From NCBI GenBank assembly GCA_964007475.1, contig OZ023273.1, positions 119,583,812 to 119,647,811 of the forward strand: a stretch of DNA of 64,000 nt, written 5' to 3'. The notes beneath the pieces were generated by a model. That model did not search any database, was not told the origin of the DNA, and saw only the letters and a list, made by a program, of their open reading frames with translations. The stretch comes from Hybos culiciformis (lineage: Eukaryota > Arthropoda > Insecta > Diptera > Hybotidae). Numbering within the stretch: the first letter of the stretch is position 1; each line of letters begins with the position of its first letter. The translations under genes and the position numbers were made by a program. Of the stretch, positions 27,361-39,752 are shown piece by piece.

Positions 27361-30300
27361 ACAAAATTAAAAATAATTTGATTAAATTTCTATAATATAT
27401 ATTTTCTCTGAAGCAAAGTGGTTATTGGAAATCATCTTTATTTTTAGATTTTTTTTGTTTTTTTTTTCTCATAACAAAAATAATAATAAATAATGTGATA
27501 AGAATTTATTTAGCCGTAAATGTTGATGGTATGATATTGTGATGTGGTGGTGAAAGATTGAATTTAAAAAAAACTCCTTGAAAAAGTAGATATATTCACT
27601 GAATTCTTTCTTGTTTGTCGATTTTATTTTTGCAAATAATTCTAGTGTTTACCCTTCAAATACTTCATATTTTTTATTGTACATATGTACAATTATCTTT
27701 GGTTAACTATCATTATTGAATTATCTTGAATTATTCTGATAATATCATACCAGATTTCTTTGTTTTTTTTTTTTAAATATAATTTATCTTAATTAGTGTT
27801 CTAATATGATCACTCTGAATCTCATTCGACAGCTTCTTCTTGGATATTTTAGATATGGCAACATAAATATATCATTATTGTTATAATTTTTAGTTGTCTT
27901 TCTTTTATTTATTTTCTTTTTATTTATTTCGGAAATGCAAACTTTTGAGCGCAATATTTTACTTACGAAGTTTGAACATATGCCTCAGAATTACAACGAA
28001 TTTAATTAAATAAATAAATTTATTTTAAACTAAAGTCTAAAAATCAGGCTAAATATAATTTATCACGGTGATCATGATATTTCGTATGCAATCAAAAATT
28101 ATTTTTCTACTCCGTTCAATAATTAACAAATTTTGTTCTCAATATAAAAATCTTTTAGACTTTCAAGATATCGGTCATCATCATATTTTGAAAACAAACT
28201 TCTATCTTCAATAATTTATAGTATTTTGTTTGAGTTATATAATATTAAATTTATTGGTATTTTTTGCACACATTGTATATTACTTAATACAGAGATATAT
28301 ATTATTTCTTTTTGTGTGACCTAAAATTTCTTATTTTGTTTCACCTTTTTTTCACGAAAATACAATGTCCTTTAAGGATATCGATTGTGGATATTTTTAA
28401 ATTTATAGATTCATTTGCATAAATTTATAAATACTGTGTTTAAAATAAAAAGTTCATATAACTAAAGTAACATATTATTCTAAATAACTAAATTTCAGAG
28501 AGTATTTTTAGCTATTAGTCCTGGTCAGCGACAACCTGAAGTTTTATTGCTTATTAACATTATTAATATAATATATAACTATATAATTATAATATATAAC
28601 TATAATGTTGAAAATGTTCTTTAGTGTTAATGTTGTAAAGTAAGAAATAATAATAAGAATAATCGAAATTCGTTAGACAAGTACTGACGTACATTTACCA
28701 AGCTTTAATAATAATAAAAAAAGAAAATAAATAAAAATTTAATATTTTTTATGTATATATACATAAACTTCATTTTATGAAAATCTTATTCAAAAGTTAA
28801 AAAAAAATTGTTTTAAATCAATACATTTTTTCCTCCATAAGGTTCCTTTTTTTCACAAATCTGTCAATCTACCAGGAATTAAGAAAATCGTAGATTTTAT
28901 TTTTTTTATTAAATTTTACAAAATATTACTTTGTCACATCAAAAAAGTTTAATCTCGAAAACATTTGAACAATTGATTTTTATTTTTTAATAATATTATA
29001 TAGAAGTAAAAAATTTCATTTTTTAAGGGAAAGAAATTATGAAGAAAATAATATTTAATCAGATTGTGGAAAATAAAATGAGATAAATAATATTGTCAGT
29101 ATATTTAAATTTCTACTTAAATTTTAAGTCTATTTTGGTTGATACTCAAATAAGAATTTCGATAAAGAAGAAATTATTAGTTGAAAAGTTTTTATTTTTA
29201 TGATGTAATTTAATTACATTTTATTTTTGACGATAAAATATTGAGTTAATTTTATAAAATTAACTTAATATTTATAAAGTGAATTCAAAATTTCTGTTCA
29301 AATTCTGATAACAAATTTTTTTTTTTTTGAAATTTTAATAATAGTGTTGATAATAGAATATGAGGTAAAACAGAGATTATAATATTAATTCGCGTTCGTA
29401 AAATTTTGAAATTGTTAAATTGTTAATAAAAATGTTAAGTTAAAACAAAATTTTCATCTGCTTTTTTTTTTAATTTTGTTTGATAAAAGTATAATCCAAA
29501 AAATTCTTGTATTTTTTGTAGATTTAAAGGTTTCTTTAATTATGCTAAAATTTTTATCTCGATCGAAGAAAAATTTATCCTGATATAATTGATATAATTG
29601 ATAAAAATAAACAAACCGCACAATAAAGCACTTTTCAAGATTAAATTATCTCACGCCTTATATGAATATATGATTATCATATTCGATGAGGAAGTCTGAA
29701 TTATTCTAAGAATCCTACATTCTTTTCGCAGCAGTTCCTTACGGTCGGATATTAAACCCAATATAAGGTTTAATTAAAAAAATTGTTTTGAAAACTGATT
29801 GAGTATGAGCTCTTAAGTCTAATATTTATTTTTATTTTACTATTATATAGCCGACTTGATTACAGTTGACAGCTGGGCTGTGTTCCACACAACAACTAGC
29901 TGCAACGTGAGTTTAGGCCTTCTATAATACTAATCATTTTTTAACTTTATAAAAGTTCTAAATGCTCTGAAACGAAATTATTCACATTTTTCTATATTAG
30001 AATTATTGTTTATTATAATTGTAGTTTAAGTTTATTTTATAAAACCTTTAAAGAATAATTTCTGGTCGGTTTATATGAAATCAATAAATAAATAAACGCA
30101 ATCTTCAATTTTAGAAAATATCGTATGAGATCGCAAATTAGAATATTGCTAAAAACTTTTTCTGAATCCGAGCAACTAAAATTTAAAATCAAAACCATAT
30201 TTTAATCTCTTTGAATCAAATCATGCCTCTTCGACAACATTGTTCTTAAATTACTTTTGTGAATTTCCCAAAAAAAAATTGAATCAAAAGTCACAAAAAA

Positions 30301-31684
30301 AATCATAAGTCAAAATGATTTAATAATAATTGCGTTTTAATTTTCTAAAGATGATTATTAACAACTTTTTTCCCATAAATATTTTTACTCGATTATAGGT
30401 ACGTCTTTTCTTCAAAATAAATTAAAATTTTAAACTCTGGAAAAAATGTTCAAAAGAAAAACTTCATAGGAAAAAAAAAACCTAAAATTATAACAACAAG
30501 AAAATTATAAACATTAATAAATATAAATAAACTTGAAAAAATATGTGTACTTTAAAAGCACGTGTGTCTTTTTCCTCCTCCTTGAACTTTATATATATAA
30601 TTTAATGTTTTTTTTGCATAACAATTTAAGAAATATTAAACATAAATTAAACAACAACCATTTTATCATTACAGTTTACAGTAGAAAAAAAAGAAACATT
30701 TTTTTTTCTTTTTTTTTTTATCTTTTAACTTTAGCCCCAAAAGTAGATAATTATTTTCCATTGATGAAAACACAATTTTCCTGATGAAACTTATTGTTCC
30801 TTTTATATATATATAGTAAGTATACACACATAAATACCGTAACATATATGGAATGCCGAATGCTAGGGTAGTAAATATTATATTATATTATATATATATA
30901 TATAAAAGTGGAAAAATATAATTTTAGTCATCTACCATAAGATCTAAAAAAAGTAAAGTTAAAATACAAATCCTTCGAGGATAAGGATAAAACAATTTTC
31001 TTAGAAATTTCATTTGTGAACAATTGATTTGTATATCTGTACAATGATTTTAATTAGGATAATATGGTTTCAAAATCTAAATAAGTGAAATACTAAGCAA
31101 ATGTATAAAAAATTATGGAATTTTAAAATTTGGTATTAGATAATATTAAAAGAAGAGTGATTAATACCACAAAAGCTTAAAAGTAGAAGTATGAAAAATT
31201 GAATGTACAACCAAAAATCATCTTAGAAATATATTTCAAGATATATTATTGTTTCGAACAAATGACGTAACACGATAAATATGTCACCCACTCTTCAAAA
31301 TAACGTTCAATAAAATTATATCTCCCTTTAAACAAAAAAAAAAAAATATCTTAAAACTTTTTTATTAACAAAAAGTATAAAAATTATGATTTTTTTCTTT
31401 TTTTTTATAAATCAACTTTATTTTGCAACAATAATGCTTTTTTTTATTCTCTTGAGATACAAAAGTTTTGTATATAAATAATCATCATAAAATTTTTGTA
31501 TTCTTATCTTTTAGATGTAGAAAAAAGAAATCACTTTTTATTAAATTTATAAAAGTTGTTGTTTTGTGCGCTTTTGGATCATCAACCCTAAAAATATATA
31601 AACATATATATAATGTATATATATATAAATTTTTTTTAACCTTTATGGTGGAGCGTAAAAAAAATCAGAGCGCCATCAGAGGCA
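27361..31684. other. Gene-free A/T-rich stretch
   Basis: Nothing is supportable. Around 29700-29920 the sequence is more mixed, with words such as CAGTTGACAGCTGGGCTGTG, but it carries no ORF or repeat partner that I could find. An AT-dinucleotide microsatellite lies near 30880-30905. Confidence 0.5.
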
Positions 31685-31711
31685 AAATAATAATAATAAT
31701 AATAATAATAA
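31685..31711. repeat. AAT trinucleotide microsatellite
   Basis: Uninterrupted AAT repeats, about nine units. Confidence 0.9.
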
Positions 31712-31891
31712 AAAGAAAAGAAAATTGCTAAATGTCGCGCCATTTGAAACTTGAGGAAATTCACGGATTCAAAGCAAAAAATAATAATTTTCAAAGAATA
31801 TGATTTACTTCATATTCTTTTTGAAGTTTATACTTCTTTAGCGACGATGGAAGAAATTTGGTAGAGGGTAAAAATTTATTTTCATATAAAA

Positions 31892-31943
31892 TTTTTCTGA
31901 GAATCGTCATCATTTTTCTGAGAATCGACCGTCATCATTTTTC
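31892..31943. repeat. Short tandem repeat, two units
   Basis: The unit TTTTTCTGAGAATCG plus GTCATCA occurs twice in tandem, with ACC inserted in the second unit and a partial third start. It lies just left of the first tRNA-like sequence. Confidence 0.8.
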
Positions 31944-31973
31944 AAAAATTAAAAAAAAAAACAAACCATAATT

Positions 31974-32040
31974 GGGTTCGAACCTGGCACCTTCAGACTT
32001 ATTAGTATGGTGTTCTATCCACTAAGCCATACGGCCATAT
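31974..32040 (-). repeat. tRNA-derived sequence m1 (SINE-like head)
   Basis: Read on the minus strand it has an A-box match TGGCTTAGTGG and, about 35 bases on, a B-box match GGTTCGAACCC, in the order and spacing of a tRNA gene. A short inverted pair around AGTCTGAAGG marks a former anticodon arm. The T-arm stem does not pair well and no acceptor stem can be built, so this is a tRNA-derived repeat, not a working tRNA gene. It marks the left border of the 1.6-kb tandem units. Confidence 0.7.
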
Positions 32041-33621
32041 AATTTTTGCTTTCTAAAATATAATAAAAAAAAAATTCTAATAAACCATTCATTTTTTTGT
32101 TTTTATTTTATTGTAGGGGAATAAAAAATAATACTCAAAAAAAAAAATAAGAAAAGAATTAGAATACTCAAAAAACGAGTTTGAAAAATTAACTAACCAA
32201 TCAAAAAATTAATCTCATTGCCATATAATGAGATTTAATATTATTTAGGAAAATAAATCAAAAATATTTTTTGTATTTGTTTAGAAAGCTAAACTCATAT
32301 AGGCAATATGGCTTAGTATTATAGTAGAACATCACACTGTAAGTCTGAAGGTGCCTGGTTCGATTCCCAATGAGGATTTTTTTTTTTTTAATAAAGAAAC
32401 AAATCCTTTTAGTATTTTTGGAAAACGTTAAATATTCATATGATATATGATAAAAATTAAATTTTTACACCACTTAACAATTCTTGAATTAAAATAAAAA
32501 TATGATTTATAGTTTTTCATTAAAAAAAAGAAATTAAATAATCCTTTTCTTTGTGGGTCGCCAAAAAAAAATTCTCATGTGACAACGGAATTTATTGTCG
32601 ATTTATTTATATATGTATAATAAAATAAGGGACTATGAAATAATTAAAAAGTAATAGTTAGCAATAGAAATATACATTTATTTTTTGATCCTATATTTTT
32701 TAATTTATAGCTTAAATATTATTTGCCAAATTCGATTCTAATTTCAATTTGATATTTTCGTCTATTTTTTATTTTGACATGCAGATTGTGAAAACTTCGG
32801 AATTTCACGCAGTTACGAATGATTAAATATAAAAATATAAAATATTGTTAACTTCATATTATTTAACGTCTCAAATTAATTATAGATTTAGCTAGACAAA
32901 TAATATTATTTCCAGTCGATGATGAACTTTTGCAGATAAGACTTATATAAACAAAATACAATAAAATAGATTTAAATGCCAAAATTTAATAAAATTATTT
33001 AACAATTGATTAATATGAACAAAAATTTAGTAAAATGTCTTAAAATTCGATTTATATGAACAAAATTTCGATTTATAATTCATAATGTTTAATTTAAATT
33101 AGTTATTCGAGCTGATTTTCCATCAAATAAAATAATTTTCGAAACATCTGGGAAATGTTTTTACACACTCTAGATTATTTTTTACAGAGATCATGTAACC
33201 ACTAAAGTTATAAACATTATATCCTATAAAACAAATTTATAATATTGGACGCACTAAACTCGTTACAAACAACATAGGTATATTTTGGCATTGATAGTAT
33301 AGATATCGATCAAGTAATTTATCATTATAGGTTTTCCCGGCTCAAAATATGCAAAAAAAAAAAATATTTTCAAAATAGGTAGCTCTGGTGAAATAAAGAT
33401 TACCAGACCAAAAATTTTGGGTAGGAATTCATAATTATCGTACACTTTTTTAATTTCAAATATATGTCCAATATTACAAGCAAAAAAATTACATATTGTA
33501 ACAATAAAAAAATTATGTTCCAAAAATTTTAAAAATTATTATGTTCAAAAAAATTTTAAAAAAAATGTATTCATTGGGGAATCGAACCTGACACCTTCAC
33601 TCTTATAGTCCGATGTTCTAG
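32019..33621. repeat. 1.6-kb tandem unit, copy 1
   Basis: The 1603-bp unit runs from CCACTAAGCC at 32019 to the base before the same word at 33622. It is nearly identical to the next unit, differing mainly in homopolymer lengths, scattered single bases and a short insertion near the right end. It contains a forward tRNA-like sequence about 290 bp from the left border and then about 1.2 kb of A/T-rich DNA without recognisable coding sequence. Both borders are reverse-oriented tRNA-like sequences. Confidence 0.92.
32303..32376 (+). repeat. tRNA-derived sequence p1
   Basis: It shares ATGGCTTAGTA, then AAGTCTGAAGGTGCC and B box GGTTCGATTCC with the reverse-oriented copies. The A box is disrupted by TATTATAG, so Pol III activity is doubtful. 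With m1 it forms an inverted pair about 260 bp apart that could fold back on itself. Confidence 0.65.
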
Positions 33622-33643
33622 CCACTAAGCCATACGGCCATAT
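33576..33643 (-). repeat. tRNA-derived sequence m2 at the junction of the two tandem units
   Basis: Minus strand: TGGCTTAGTGG (exact A-box consensus), then GGACTATAAGAGTGAAGG, then GGTTCGATTCC (exact B-box consensus). The stems are decayed as in m1. It lies at the junction between unit 1 and unit 2, so the duplication border falls inside a tRNA-like sequence. Confidence 0.72.
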
Positions 33644-35227
33644 AATTTTTGCTTTCTAAAATATAATAAAAAAATTCTAATAAACCATTCATTTTTTTGT
33701 TTTTATTTTATTGTAGGGGAATAAAAAATAATACTCAAAAAAAAAAATAAGAAAAGAATTAGAATACTCAAAAAACGAGTTTGAAAAATTAACTAACCAA
33801 TCAAAAAATTAATCTCATTGCCATATAATGAGATTTAATATTATTTAGGAAAATAAATCAAAAATATTTTTTGTATTTGTTTAGAAAGCTAAACTCATAT
33901 AGGCAATATGGCTTAGTATTATAGTAGAACATCACACTGTAAGTCTGAAGGTGCCTGGTTCGATTCCCAATGAGGATTTTTTTTTTTTTTAATAAAGAAA
34001 CAAATCCTTTTAGTATTTTTGGAAAACGTTAAATATTCATATGATATATGATAAAAATTAAATTTTTGCACCACTTAACAATTCTTGAATTAAAATAAAA
34101 ATATGATTTATAGTTTTTCATTAAAAAAAAGAAATTAAATAATCCTTTTCTTTGTGGGTCCCCAAAAAAAAATTCTCATGTGACAACGGAATTTATTGTC
34201 GATTTATTTATATATGTATAATAAAATAAGGGACTATGAAATAATTAAAAAGTAATAGTTAGCAATAGAAATATACATTTATTTTTTGATCCTATATTTT
34301 TTAATTTATAGCTTAAATATTATTTGCCAAATTCGATTCTAATTTCAATTTGATATTTTCGTCTATTTTTTATTTTGACATGCAGATTGTGAAAACTTCG
34401 GAATTTCACGCAGTTACGAATGATTAAATATAAAAATATAAAATATTGTTAACTTCATATTATTTAACGTCTCAAATTAATTATAGATTTAGCTAGACAA
34501 ATAATATTATTTCCAGTCGATGATGAACTTTTACAGATAAGACTTATATAAACAAAATACAATAAAATAGATTTAAATGCCAAAATTTAATAAAATTATT
34601 TAACAATTGATTAATATGAACAAAAATTTAGTAAAATGTCTTAAAATTCGATTTATATGAACAAAATTTCGATTTATAATTCATAATGTTTAATTTAAAT
34701 TAGTTATTCGAGCTGATTTTCCATCAAATAAAATAATTTTCGAAACATCTGGGAAATGTTTTTACACACTCTAGATTATTTTTTACAGAGATCATGTAAC
34801 CACTAAAGTTATAAACATTATATCCTATAAAACAAATTTATAATATTGGACGCACTAAACTCGTTACAAACAACATAGGTATATTTTGGCATTGATAGTA
34901 TAGATATCGATCAAGAAATTTATCATTATAGGTTTTCCCGGCTCAAAATATGCAAAAAAAAAAAATTTCAAAATAGGTAGCTCTGGTGAAATAAAGATTA
35001 CCAGACCAAAAATTTTGGGTAGGAATTCATAATTATCGTACACTTTTTTAATTTCAAATATATGTATATATAGGGCCCAATATTACAAGCAAAAAAATTA
35101 CATATTCTACCAATAAAAAAATTATGTTCAAAAAAAAAAAAATTATTATGTTCAAAAAAATGAAAAAAAAATGTATTCATTGGGGAATCGAACCTGACAC
35201 CTTCACTCTTATAGTCCGATGTTCTAG
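33622..35227. repeat. 1.6-kb tandem unit, copy 2
   Basis: This 1606-bp unit is nearly identical to 32019-33621. The main differences are shortened A runs, a few substitutions and an insertion containing TATATATAGGGCCC near 35065-35078. The third reverse tRNA-like sequence follows, after which homology fades through about 30 bases (CTAAAATATAATAAAAAA). Confidence 0.92.
33903..33977 (+). repeat. tRNA-derived sequence p2
   Basis: This is the equivalent of p1 in the second tandem unit, identical to it over the tRNA-like part, with B box GGTTCGATTCC and the disrupted A box. Confidence 0.65.
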
Positions 35228-35247
35228 CCACTAAGCCATACAACCCA
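35182..35247 (-). repeat. tRNA-derived sequence m3, right border of the tandem units
   Basis: It matches m2 over the A box TGGCTTAGTGG and B box GGTTCGATTCC on the minus strand. It differs at the far end (GGTTGTATGG in place of GCCGTATGG), so it is an independent or partially diverged third copy. Confidence 0.7.
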
Positions 35248-35616
35248 TATGATTTTGCATTTCTAAAATATAATAAAAAAACACATGAATCATAATTTTT
35301 GGGTAATAGCATTCTTAATCTATGGTAATAGTAAACAGTATTTTGATATTTTTTTGTGTTGTTTTTTATTTTTTTATTTATTTAATCAAGAAAAATATAC
35401 GATATAAGATATTACATTTTTTAGTTATTTATGTATATATAAATAAAAAAGAAAAGAAAAAAAGCCATAGAAAAATTTTTTGTTTTGGGTTATGGTAAAT
35501 AGTATTTTGATATTTTTTTGTGTTTGTTTAATTATTTATTTAAACAATAAAAATATACAATAGAAGATATTACATCTTTCAGTATGCATGCATATAAAAA
35601 AAACGAAAAACGAATA

Positions 35617-35868
35617 AAAAAAAACACGAAGCAGTCATAGAACTGCCTACAGAAGTTTATACTTAAAGATTTAAAAACTATGAAAAAAACTATGAATAAC
35701 AGTGGCTACAAATGATGGGCTGCTCAGTAAAAAATGTAAATTAAAATAAAAATCAGTCCATCAGTCCAAAAGCAGTCCATTATTTGTAGCCACTGTTATT
35801 TCATAGTTTAAATCTTAAGTATAAACTTCTGTAGGCAGTTCTATGACTGCTTCGTGTTTTTTTTTTTT
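35617..35868. mobile_element. Long-TIR MITE, probable TA target site
   Basis: About 100 bp at each end are inverted copies of one another, starting with an A run and then CACGAAGCAGTCATAGAACT, followed by GCCTACAGAAGTTTATACTT. The left arm carries a small internal duplication of AACTATGAAAAA that the right arm lacks. TA dinucleotides stand just outside both ends (35615-35616 and 35869-35870), as expected for Tc1/mariner-type insertion. The centre is only about 50 bp with short CAGTCCAT repeats. No ORF. Confidence 0.75.
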
Positions 35869-38169
35869 TAACATTTTCATAATATTTTTATGGAGTGTTA
35901 AGGTGAATAGAGTTTAAAATTTTCTTTTTTTGCTCAGAAAACTTTTATCAATTTCATTTTTTTGTTTAAATCACAATAGTTATATTTTAAAACATTTTTA
36001 TATTTAGTTTTTTAGTTGAAGAAGGAAAAGGAAATCGCATAGCAAATAATATTAATGCTAAGCGTAGGTACATAGTTTAATCTTTTATAAGTTTCTGTTA
36101 CAGGAGTTCAGAAGTTGCAAAGCAATTACTTTTATGAAATTAATTTTGAAATCAAGTTCAAAATATGTCTTTTTAATGTGTTATTTGCATTTAACTTTAT
36201 TAATATTACTTATAATACGAATATTTCTATTTAATTTAATTCTATTCAATTAATTAATTGTAAAATATTAGAATTGTTAAAAAATGTTTTCTTTTAAATT
36301 AAGTTCCAATCAAATTTGAAATTGGCTTATTTGTATATATAACTAAGATTTTGGTATATTATATGTAATCTCATTATTGATAATTAATTAGAATCTTAAT
36401 ATTCATATAGTCAATTTAGGATTATTAAGTTCCAAGACATATAATAAATAAAATTACTTTAATTAAAGATAAAAACTTTTTGTTAATCCTTTTTGGTACA
36501 TTTAAAAGCAATATTTATTTATAATTTATGTAAATGCTGTATTTATAGTTATGCATGAACAGAATGAAAATAGCTAAAATTAAAAAAGAGGACTTCTAAT
36601 GCCAAAAAATAAGTTTTTAACATTTTTAATCCTGTGCTATTATTTTGATATTTGGCAGGGGTAGGAAATGTATTTAAATGCTTTTTTATGTATAAGATCA
36701 GAAATTAACTAAGTGCGGTGCATTTTGACGTTCAAGAAAATGAAGTTAGTTTGATATAAGGCAAACATATTTAAAAATAATTTTTGCGCTGGAATTTAAG
36801 TCGGTTTAATCTGTGATTTTGTAATACTGTTTAATTTTCTAATACCTACTCTTATTATATTTGTTAACTAAAATAAATCTCTGGTTTTGTCATTCATAAA
36901 TTAATCTGAATAAACATAAAAGTTAGAATCATAAATTTCATAGGAGATTCTTGAAAAAATAAATTTAACATTAATTTACATTTATTATAAGCATTCTTAG
37001 AGGAATTTTAGATTATTCAAAAATTTAATAATTTTATTGAAAAATTATTTATATTAATTTTTAATGTATTTTTAAAATAGTATGTTGTGTATAATATTAA
37101 ATCAATATAAAAAAGTGTTAATTATGTTCTATTCCTATCGTAATTCCATTCATTTTGTAATTAAAATTATAAATTACCTAACTTGTTATAAATTACATTA
37201 TTTTTTTATTATTATTCAATCAAATAATAGACAAGATCTTGTATTTAGAATTTCTTTGATATAAATTTGTATACAATAAAACATTTCATTATTTCAGATA
37301 AATAATGTTTTCAATAAAAGCTCTATTAAAATAATGTAAGCATGTATTTGGCAGTATAACATATTTATGATAGTTTTTTTTTTTATCTCAGAGAAACTTA
37401 ACTATATAACAAAATATGTAATACTATAAATAAAAATAAAATAATATTAAAACAATAAAAAAGAAAGAAAATATTCAAATTTTGAACAGTAAAAAAAAAA
37501 TTATTTGAATTTATTTCATGGTGATCATATAAGTTTACTGAAGTTTTATTTTATACGTTTATGTGGTTTATTTATTTGTTCTATTTTCCTTATTTATATA
37601 AACCTGGAAAAAAAAACGAGAATCTGCAATGACTACTGCATGAAGTGACTACGAAGATAAAAATGAGAAAAAGTTTTAAGAATCTTTTTTGTTTATTTTT
37701 CGTAAAAACAACAACTACTTACAGATAGAGATAAACTAGAAAGTATAATTTTCATATGTACTTAAGGTTAAAAATTTTAAGTACATCATAAAATTATGAG
37801 AAACTTTTTAATGATACAACCAAAAAATTCCAAGAATATTATACTTGATAGTGCATACAGTTTGTAGTTTTTTTTTTTTTTAAGTTAAAACATAGTTTGT
37901 AAACTATGTTATATGTATGTAGGTATAAACAAAAAACTTAAAAAAAAAGTAAATAAACTATAATTAAATTTATTATAGCTAAAAATTTAATTTTTTTCGT
38001 ATATATGAGGAAAAGTTTTAATTTAACAATAAATAAATCTTGAGTTTTTTTCCAGTTTTTTTTTTTACTTGCCAGTGAACTTTACCTTAGTGACCTAGGT
38101 TTAATATTAATTTTTGTGTGTAAAATAATTAGCAAATATATTAGTTGTAAGCCTTGATAATTAACTATT
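35869..38169. other. Gene-free A/T-rich stretch
   Basis: No gene is visible. A near-perfect 22-bp palindrome, AACATAGTTT followed by GTAAACTATGTT, lies at about 37890-37911. Confidence 0.5.
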
Positions 38170-38177
38170 ATTATAGT

Positions 38178-38653
38178 CAGTGACGTAACTACTGGTAGGC
38201 GAACGCAGCAAATGCTGCGGGCGCACGAAGTTAAAGGGCGCACCGTTTGTCAACATTTTACCAACAAAATTCATGATTTTTCCCAAAAAAAGTTTTTATT
38301 CAATTCAAAATCACACTAAGAATATTACTTCGAAAATGAATTTAAGCATGCAGGGATATCAATATCTGCTATCTGGTCGATGACAGCTGAAACTTGACAC
38401 CCTATAAAGATGGTGAGTCGTTTCTGACTTAAAAAATAAGTTAAATGTTCATGCAAAACGACGTTGACGAGTCGCCAGTTATATGATAATTAGAATAATG
38501 GGCGAAAACTGAAGAGTTATTTTTTCATAAAAAATTAAAAAATAAATTTTTAAAAATAAAACAAAAATTATTGGTTTCTTTTTTTAAATTGTGGGGTGGG
38601 TGGGCGCAAATTTATTTTCGCCTAGGGGCGCAATATTTGCAGTTACGTCACTG
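38178..38653. mobile_element. Non-autonomous hAT element (MITE), 476 bp
   Basis: Termini are perfect 13-bp inverted repeats CAGTGACGTAACT, a hAT-style CAGTG end. Flanking octamers ATTATAGT (38170-38177) and ATTATAAT (38654-38661) match at 7 of 8 positions, a target-site duplication with one change. Subterminal regions are G/C-rich for this window, with GGGCGCACGAAG on the left and GTGGGCGCAAA and GGGGCGCAAT on the right. No transposase ORF. Confidence 0.85.
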
Positions 38654-39194
38654 ATTATAATCAGTTCCATAATATACATATCTCAAATCATCGATTTAAT
38701 GTCCTGAAAAACCAGAACAAGTCTGAACACCACTGTTAATTTGCAAAACTTTGCAATGAAGATAAAACGTAAGTATTAATAATTTTATTTTCATAATATA
38801 AATACAATTTAAATTTATATATCAATAGGTACATGAATCATATCCAAATCCTTGATGATTCAAAATGCTTTATGGAAAGTATCATTAAATCACTTAGTTG
38901 CAACCTTTAAATTTCTTATATTTATATTGTGCATTAAAAATATAAAAACTTTAAGTACTACTACCATTACTAAAAAAAAAATTAAATTCAAAATATGCAA
39001 TTGAATTTTTATCAATATTGAATATTTTCGAATTTTACGATGATAGTGGTTTTTTAGTATTTTTAAATTTTTTTTTATCTACAACAGTTCTGTAAAATGG
39101 TTTTGGTTATCTTGTAAATTTAATTTGTTCAAGTAAATGAATATTCACATCACACTTAAAAAAACAGCTTTTCTGACTAAAATATTACATTTAA

Positions 39195-39415
39195 TAGTAG
39201 ATTACAATACATGTTAAGAAAATTTGTTATTCTTGCGAGTTTTGTATACACACAAACACATAGACACGAGTCATAATATAATAACATAGACACGAGTCAT
39301 GATATAATATTGACGAGTGTCTATATGTTTGTGTGTATACAAAACGAGCTGTATAACAAATTTGATTAACATGTATTGTATACTGCTTTAATGTGCATGT
39401 GAGAGGGAGTTGAAA
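39195..39415 (+). repeat. Dispersed repeat R1, copy A (5' half only)
   Basis: It starts with TAGTAGATTA like copies B and C and follows copy C through AAATTTGTTAT, GAG.TTTGTATACAC, a large hairpin, ACGAG.T.TATAACAAATTT, ACTG.TTTAATG and GAGAGG.AGTTG. The hairpin arms pair TTTTGTATACACACAAACA with TGTTTGTGTGTATACAAAA. Inside the hairpin a 26-bp unit beginning ACATAGACACGAGTCAT is repeated twice (39258, 39284). Homology stops near 39415, so the second half is missing. Confidence 0.75.
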
Positions 39416-39520
39416 ACAATACATTTATAATGAAAAAAATAAACAAAAAAGTTCAAAATGAAGCAAGGAAATAAAATTTAATAAGGAAGTTTATTTATTT
39501 ATCGAAATGATTTCAAACCG

Positions 39521-39752
39521 GAAGATTCCTAAAATATTAAAAAAAAAATTAGTAATTTTTCCAAAAAAAAATTATTCATTTTCTTTTTTGCAAAAAAAAA
39601 AATCGAATAATTTTTTTTAGAAAAATTACTAATTTTTTTTTTATTATTTTAGGAACTAATGGTCTTCTTAAATTTTATTTAATTTTATTTTTAATTATTA
39701 AAAAAAATAATAATAATTTTATAATTATTTTTTTTATAATTAAAAATAAAAT
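39521..39752. repeat. Two adjacent A/T palindromes
   Basis: The first (39521-39667) pairs GAAGATTCCTAAAATA, a poly-A run, AATTAGTAATTTTTC with their reverse complements, with a loop containing TTTTCTTTTTTGC. The right arm has seven extra bases (CCATTAG when read inverted). The second (39681-39752) pairs AATTTTATTTTTAATTAT with its complement. The first may be a MITE; neither has a clear target-site duplication. Confidence 0.6.

Noticed and set aside
31974..35247. Functional tRNA genes
   Set aside because: A and B boxes are good, but T-arm and acceptor stems do not pair, so these are tRNA-derived repeats.
34998..35312. 104-codon minus-strand frame
   Set aside because: It reads through the tRNA-like repeat m3 and the end of tandem unit 2; the coding look comes from the repeat.
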